This document shows, piece after piece, positions 6,756 to 11,086 of a DNA stretch of 11,086 bases. Each line of letters starts with the position of its first letter. Position 1 is the first letter of the stretch. A program made the translations under genes and the position numbers. The DNA lies in NCBI GenBank assembly GCA_900617975.1, contig UZAE01001903.1, positions 1 through 11,086 on the forward strand, read 5' to 3'. The DNA is from Rodentolepis nana. Taxonomy: Eukaryota; Platyhelminthes; Cestoda; Cyclophyllidea; Hymenolepididae. The notes beneath the pieces are model-generated. The model worked only from the letters and a program-made list of their open reading frames with translations. It had not been told where the DNA came from and did no database searches.

Positions 6756-7011
6756 TAACCAGCAGTTGACTTCTCACTTCAAACTACCACGACCCCCCCC
6801 CCCCTCTGGTTGTCATATTCGACCCCTTTCACAGTACTCACCTTACCTTTTTCTACCTTTGTGTCTGTCTCTTTTACATCTATGAAACACTCTTCTGTTC
6901 CCCACACCTCGACTTTCTGCTACTTTGATGAACCTTCCCTCTGTGAAGCCCGAGGTCAGCTAATTGGCTAATGATATCTATCAAAACTCCTGCCATTTGA
7001 AATAAATAAAT
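6685..7011 (+). mobile_element. SINE-like retroposon, copy 6 (full length)
   Basis: A complete copy from GGGGTGTGCG (6685) to the AAATAAATAAAT tail, flanked by a 15-bp duplication with two mismatches. A run of twelve C (6793-6804) replaces the CATCACCCCACC stretch of other copies. The TGAT-ATCT-ATCA 3' stem is intact (6972-6983). The 65-codon ORF at 6688-6885 is accidental. Confidence 0.9.
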
Positions 7012-7026
7012 ACTTATTAACAAACA
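7012..7026. repeat. Target-site duplication, right (copy 6)
   Basis: ACTTATTAACAAACA, 13 of 15 identical to 6670-6684, just after the tail of copy 6. Confidence 0.78.
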
Positions 7027-10000
7027 AGCGAATACAAGGCTTGATTCAAAGAAGCGTAATGTGATTTCAGGTCAAAATCAAATGTTTACGTCACAAAGTT
7101 CAGATATTAGTTTTTGTTGCCTGGATTAGCGCAGATGCGTCTAAAATACCTCCGGCAATTAAAGGCATATTTTTATTTAATGCGATTATCGTGGCAGTTA
7201 ATTTTATTCATTATTCTAATTGATAATGATTTCGATTGCCACTCAATAGATAATAGATCTAATATAAAAGGAGATAAGATTGAAAAGTGAGTCTTTTGAA
7301 ATAGTGTCATGTGAGAGTTATAGAGATAACGTTGCCCTCACTAAAATAAAATTTGAAAAGCGATGCATTTTCGGCGAAAATATGATTAGGTTTATTGTAA
7401 GTGGTATTGAATTAAGTTTATTATTTTATTTTTTAGCTCAAAATGTGCATATTGGGACTCCGCCTTAATAAACCAAACTCATTCATTCTTTTCAGCGTTA
7501 GCTTATCTGATATTCCACCTGAATTAGTTTAATTTCTTTTTACTATTTATTATAATTTGGGCAGCTGCTGAATTTACAGCTTAAAATAATAATAACTATA
7601 AAATTTGAGTATTAAAGTTGCTTTTACAATCCTTTATTGGATTTTCATAATAATATATATGTTTGAATTGAACCATTTATCAATTACCAAATATATACTA
7701 CCATAAATCAAATTGTTTGTTTTACTATCAAATTTTGATATTTTGTGTTCAGGGAAAAAGTTCATATCTAAATTTGTTAATGAAATGGTATACTTTTAGG
7801 TAGATTTGCTGGCAAATAATGACTTCCGGTAGTTTTACACTCTTCTTCATCGGAAGCCGATTTTTTCATGATCCGTAAAGTGGCATTTCAATAACCCCAA
7901 ATTGAGCACTACATTTTATGCGGAAATAAATTTTGTTTAAATAGCCTACTTGTAATGTACCAGGCCATTATTTTATTTTTTTCAACAATTTCTACCATTT
8001 GCCTGAAGGTGTCATTGATTGATGCATTTATCATCCTTGACCAGAATATGCCTATTTCTTTCAAAAGGTCTCTGCAATAGCAGTAGGCTTAAAGATACCA
8101 TCCATTAGATTTTATTTCCAATATTGGACTTGTAGTCAGTAATAAATCGAGACTATTAGTCTTAAACGACAAACCATTGTTAGTAGCCAGTTAGGTAAAT
8201 AATATCTTCAGTGCTTCATGATTGGTTAAGAGTTTTAACCGTTTAGCCAATTAAGTAAAACAAATCCACTATCGACGGGAGACCATAATTCGATTTATTC
8301 CTAAGGTGTATATTGCAATAACTGCTTTTTATTAATTAATTGGTTTAGTCTGATGCAATGGAATCCATTTTGGTACATTCATTGCTTTCTCTTTTTTTGA
8401 GATGATTTAATCTCACTTTCGGAGGACCGACTGTAATTTGTAAGTACAAATCACACGGCGCGCTTGAAGTAAAAGTACAAAACGCGAATTCTGTAAGCAC
8501 TGCCGTGACCTTCGAGTATGACCTTGAACACTCTGTCATCACAGCTGTCGTTCTAACGTGCTTTTTTCCGACAGTTCAGTTTAACTAAAACGATTTACTT
8601 TATAAAAGGTTGAAAAGCAAATAGAGACGTGGATCAACCAATTTGACGTAATGTCACTCCTATAATCGTAACTCCTTCCAAAGAACCCCAAATTCAGAAC
8701 AGAATAATGCACATGGAATTAATCAAAACATTCTATTTTCCTCCGCATTGCTTTCAGCAGCGACACAACTAATTAATTAATTTTCATTAACTTTCATTAA
8801 CTAATCACCTACGAGAAATTCAAAAAAAATCAAAATGAAAACAATAGTACTTACTGTCTCATTTCTCGCATGTTGACACTAATTAAAAATTGATCGTGTC
8901 TCGGTTTGCTTTTGATTAAAAATAGATCAAAGTTAATACATAGCTTTTAGTTAACATTTTTAAGAAACAGATAAGAGATAACTAATTTATACTTTCATTA
9001 AAATCTATAAAAAAGTGAAAAGCCAATATTTCCATTCCATTAACTGTAAGCAAATGCAATATGACTTTCTTATATGTTCCATCACATTATTTTATTATTG
9101 AGACAAATATTATTTATCGAACAATTTTTATTTGTTATATTTACTTTATAAATAGTTTTAGATCCCTATGAGTCTGTCATTTTTTTAGATGACAGCTTAT
9201 TATTTAATGACAATTGACTACCTTTCCTAAAAAGGAAGTTATAGTTTCTTCTGGCTCCGTTATAATTTTTATTTATTAAATTTAAAGTATATTCATCCAA
9301 TCTTTGCAGAATTTGATTACGATTAAACTGCACATTTTTGACGTTGACAGCAAATTAATTAAAATACACTGTAAACAAATATTTAAACGTGTAGTTACAT
9401 AAAATGACTATTTTTTATTGTTACCTTTTTTGCATTAGGGCTCAAAATCTAAAATCTAGGACTTAAAACTATTGGGACTCGCCATATCCCAGAAGTGAAA
9501 AACAATTGCCATTCGCATACGTTCTTCAAGTGGACCATTAAAAGCCCTATTCACTTTAGAATATGAGTATCTCCGATGCACACAAAATTGAAGTACACGC
9601 CAGCACACAGTGAACCAATAGAAAACCACAATCGAGAACCCAGTAGTATAACTGGCTGAATCAGACTACATTGTCATCAGCCACTACTGCGCTTGATTGT
9701 AGAAGACGAACTTGGAACAAATAGCCACATGTCCTCAATATTCACGCATTTTGCCTTCTTGATCATTTTTTTCATTTTCCACGCACTTTATTATAGCCAT
9801 ATCTAGATGATATTCTTTTTTCTTCGTATCATTACGCAGACGTGATCAGTACCTGACAACTTGACAGCAAGAATTTGCAAAGCATGTACATTTCCTGCAT
9901 TAAGGTTGCTTTCAGTCGTCAATGCGAATAAGGAAATCCTGACTCATATAACAATTAAAGAGAATTTATATATTATTTTTTGATAAAAGTGCATTTTTCA

Positions 10001-10832
10001 ATTGGTGCTTGACAATTCTTGTTCTCACTGGATCGAAGAGGCGGTCAAGCCATTTATAATTAACGACTTAACTTCACAAAATGCGAAAATATAAAAATGT
10101 GTAAGCTCAGAATGAAATGATTTCATAATTTATTTTTGAAGTCATGGATATACCCAGTGTTCAAGTCACTTAATTACAATGTACTATCGAATTATGAACA
10201 GGAAAAAAACGTACTGCCCTTTTTAAGCTTTTTGTATCTCTTTGCCAAAGACAATTATATTCCTTTTAATTTTACATAGTTCCGTTTGGTAACAGTAAAA
10301 TGGTAAAATTAGTAATCTATTATTAATCATGTTAGTCAAAAATAACTTTATTGAAATTAACGAAACACGAAATCCTAAAAATAGGAAATTATTTACAAAT
10401 TTGTTAAACAGCGATTTCCATTTTCTTTAGAAGAAATCATTTTATTCCTTTTTCTGAAACTATTTTTAAACTAACCCTTCTTTTAATAAATCTATTCATT
10501 CGTAATATGATACCAAAGCTTTTAACTAACTCAGGGACAAGATAATTGCTTGACATTTGTGAAAAATTATTCCGACCTAAAATAACTGAAGAAGAAAATG
10601 AATAATAATAAAAAATTTGAAGATATATGAAACCTCTACATCGACAAAATTTAGTATGAACAGAAAGCTTTATCTTTCCTGATCAACTACCTAACCGCTA
10701 GAAAGAGCTTTTCTCAATGTTAATAAAATTCACTAATTGCATCGCTGCTATTAGGTTTTATTGAATCTAGAATATTTTGTTCTAATGCACATGCATAAAA
10801 TGATTATTAACACCCTTGTCTTAAGCTGACAT
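7027..10832. other. AT-rich unique sequence, no supported gene
   Basis: Almost 4 kb with no gene I can support. ORFs at 7280-7468 (+) and 8345-8542 (-) are of chance length and unrecognised. A patch at about 8450-8560 is richer in G+C and CpG than its surroundings (GGCGCGC, ACGCGAA) and holds two AAGGTCA half-sites. A 10-bp tandem pair of CTTTCATTAA-like units lies at 8782-8800. The rest is ordinary AT-rich sequence, intergenic or intronic. Confidence 0.55.
8506..8527 (-). promoter_or_regulatory. Two nuclear-receptor-like half-sites (putative)
   Basis: TGACCTTCG (8506-8514) and TGACCTTGA (8519-8527) are direct repeats 13 bp apart. Read on the minus strand, they are extended AGGTCA half-sites, the second being TCAAGGTCA, the form bound by monomeric FTZ-F1/NR5A and ERR-type receptors. 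They sit in a locally CpG-richer patch. There is no supported neighbouring gene, so a regulatory role is only inferred. Confidence 0.25.
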
Positions 10833-11086
10833 TAATTTATATCAAATGGCAGGCATTTTGATAGTCATCATCAACCCTTAAGTTGACTTCAGGCTTCACA
10901 GAGAGGAGGAGGAGGAACATCAAAGTGAGAAGAATTCGAGAGGGGAAACAGAAGAGTGACTCACAGCTGTAAGAGAGGCAGACAAAAAGGTAGAAAAAAG
11001 TGAGGTGAGTACTGCGGAAGGGGTCGAATATGACATACATTTGGGCGATGGTAGTTTGAAGTTAGAAGTCAACTGCCGGTTAATAG
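10833..11086 (-). mobile_element. SINE-like retroposon, copy 7 (cut by window end)
   Basis: A minus-strand copy starting with the tail complement TTAATTTATATC and GGCAGGC, continuing through the purine-rich body (complement of the pyrimidine tract) to GGTTAATAG at the window end. The last four bases belong to the P2' strand of the ribozyme, so its whole 5' ribozyme domain should start just beyond 11086. The 3' stem TGAT-AGTC-ATCA (10859-10870) is kept. The 67-codon ORF at 10837-11040 is accidental. Confidence 0.88.

Noticed and set aside
8835..8876. ATG with a signal-peptide-like start (MKTIVLTVSFLAC) then stop
   Set aside because: Only 13 codons, no convincing splice donor before the TGA, and no open continuation found.
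2164..9343. Several TGACGTAA/TTACGTCA CRE-like words (near 2165, 5301, 7086, 8644, 9338)
   Set aside because: Slightly more than expected but scattered over 7 kb without a promoter or gene. Not enough to call regulatory sites.
1..11086. CRISPR array, prophage, IS element or bacterial operon
   Set aside because: No regularly spaced short repeats, transposase, ribosome-binding sites or dense ORFs; the sequence reads as eukaryotic non-coding DNA.

Overview
The window looks like non-coding DNA from an AT-rich animal genome, probably an invertebrate. There is no bacterial-style gene packing, no long ORF, no rRNA or tRNA, and no recognisable conserved protein. About a fifth of the window is made of copies of one short dispersed retroposon with AT-rich (ATAA-type) 3' tails and variable-length target-site duplications, which is typical of LINE-mobilised SINEs in animals. 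I cannot name the species or phylum with confidence; a flatworm is only a guess.

Layout. 1-77: the 5' end of a minus-strand copy (copy 1), cut by the window edge. 103-427: copy 2 (+). 440-3289: mostly unique AT-rich sequence with one weak two-exon gene candidate (1955-2015 and 2461-2696). 3301-3955: copies 3 and 4 (+,+), apparently inserted as one unit. 3967-6230: unique AT-rich sequence with one perfect hairpin. 6245-6567 and 6685-7011: copies 5 (-) and 6 (+), head to head. 7027-10832: unique AT-rich sequence with a pair of nuclear-receptor-like half-sites near 8506-8527. 10833-11086: copy 7 (-), cut by the right edge just before its 5' domain.

Main result. The repeat is a roughly 325-bp SINE-like element. 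Its first ~71 nt fold as a complete hepatitis-delta-virus-like (HDV-like) self-cleaving ribozyme: 7-bp P1 starting with a G·U pair, 3-nt J1/2, 8-bp P2, 3-bp P3 with a 7-nt C-containing loop, a GGGCAAC strand, short P4, and a GGC-A-rich J4/2 carrying the expected catalytic C. The predicted cleavage point, just before the first G, coincides to the nucleotide with the 5' end of the element, which is set independently by target-site duplications in four separate insertions. The model is that a Pol II or read-through transcript is self-cleaved at the element's 5' boundary, and a LINE reverse transcriptase then copies the RNA from its AT-rich tail.

Apart from the ribozymes no gene is well supported. 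The longer ORFs at 106-342, 3655-3867, 6688-6885 and 10837-11040 are accidental frames through this repeat.
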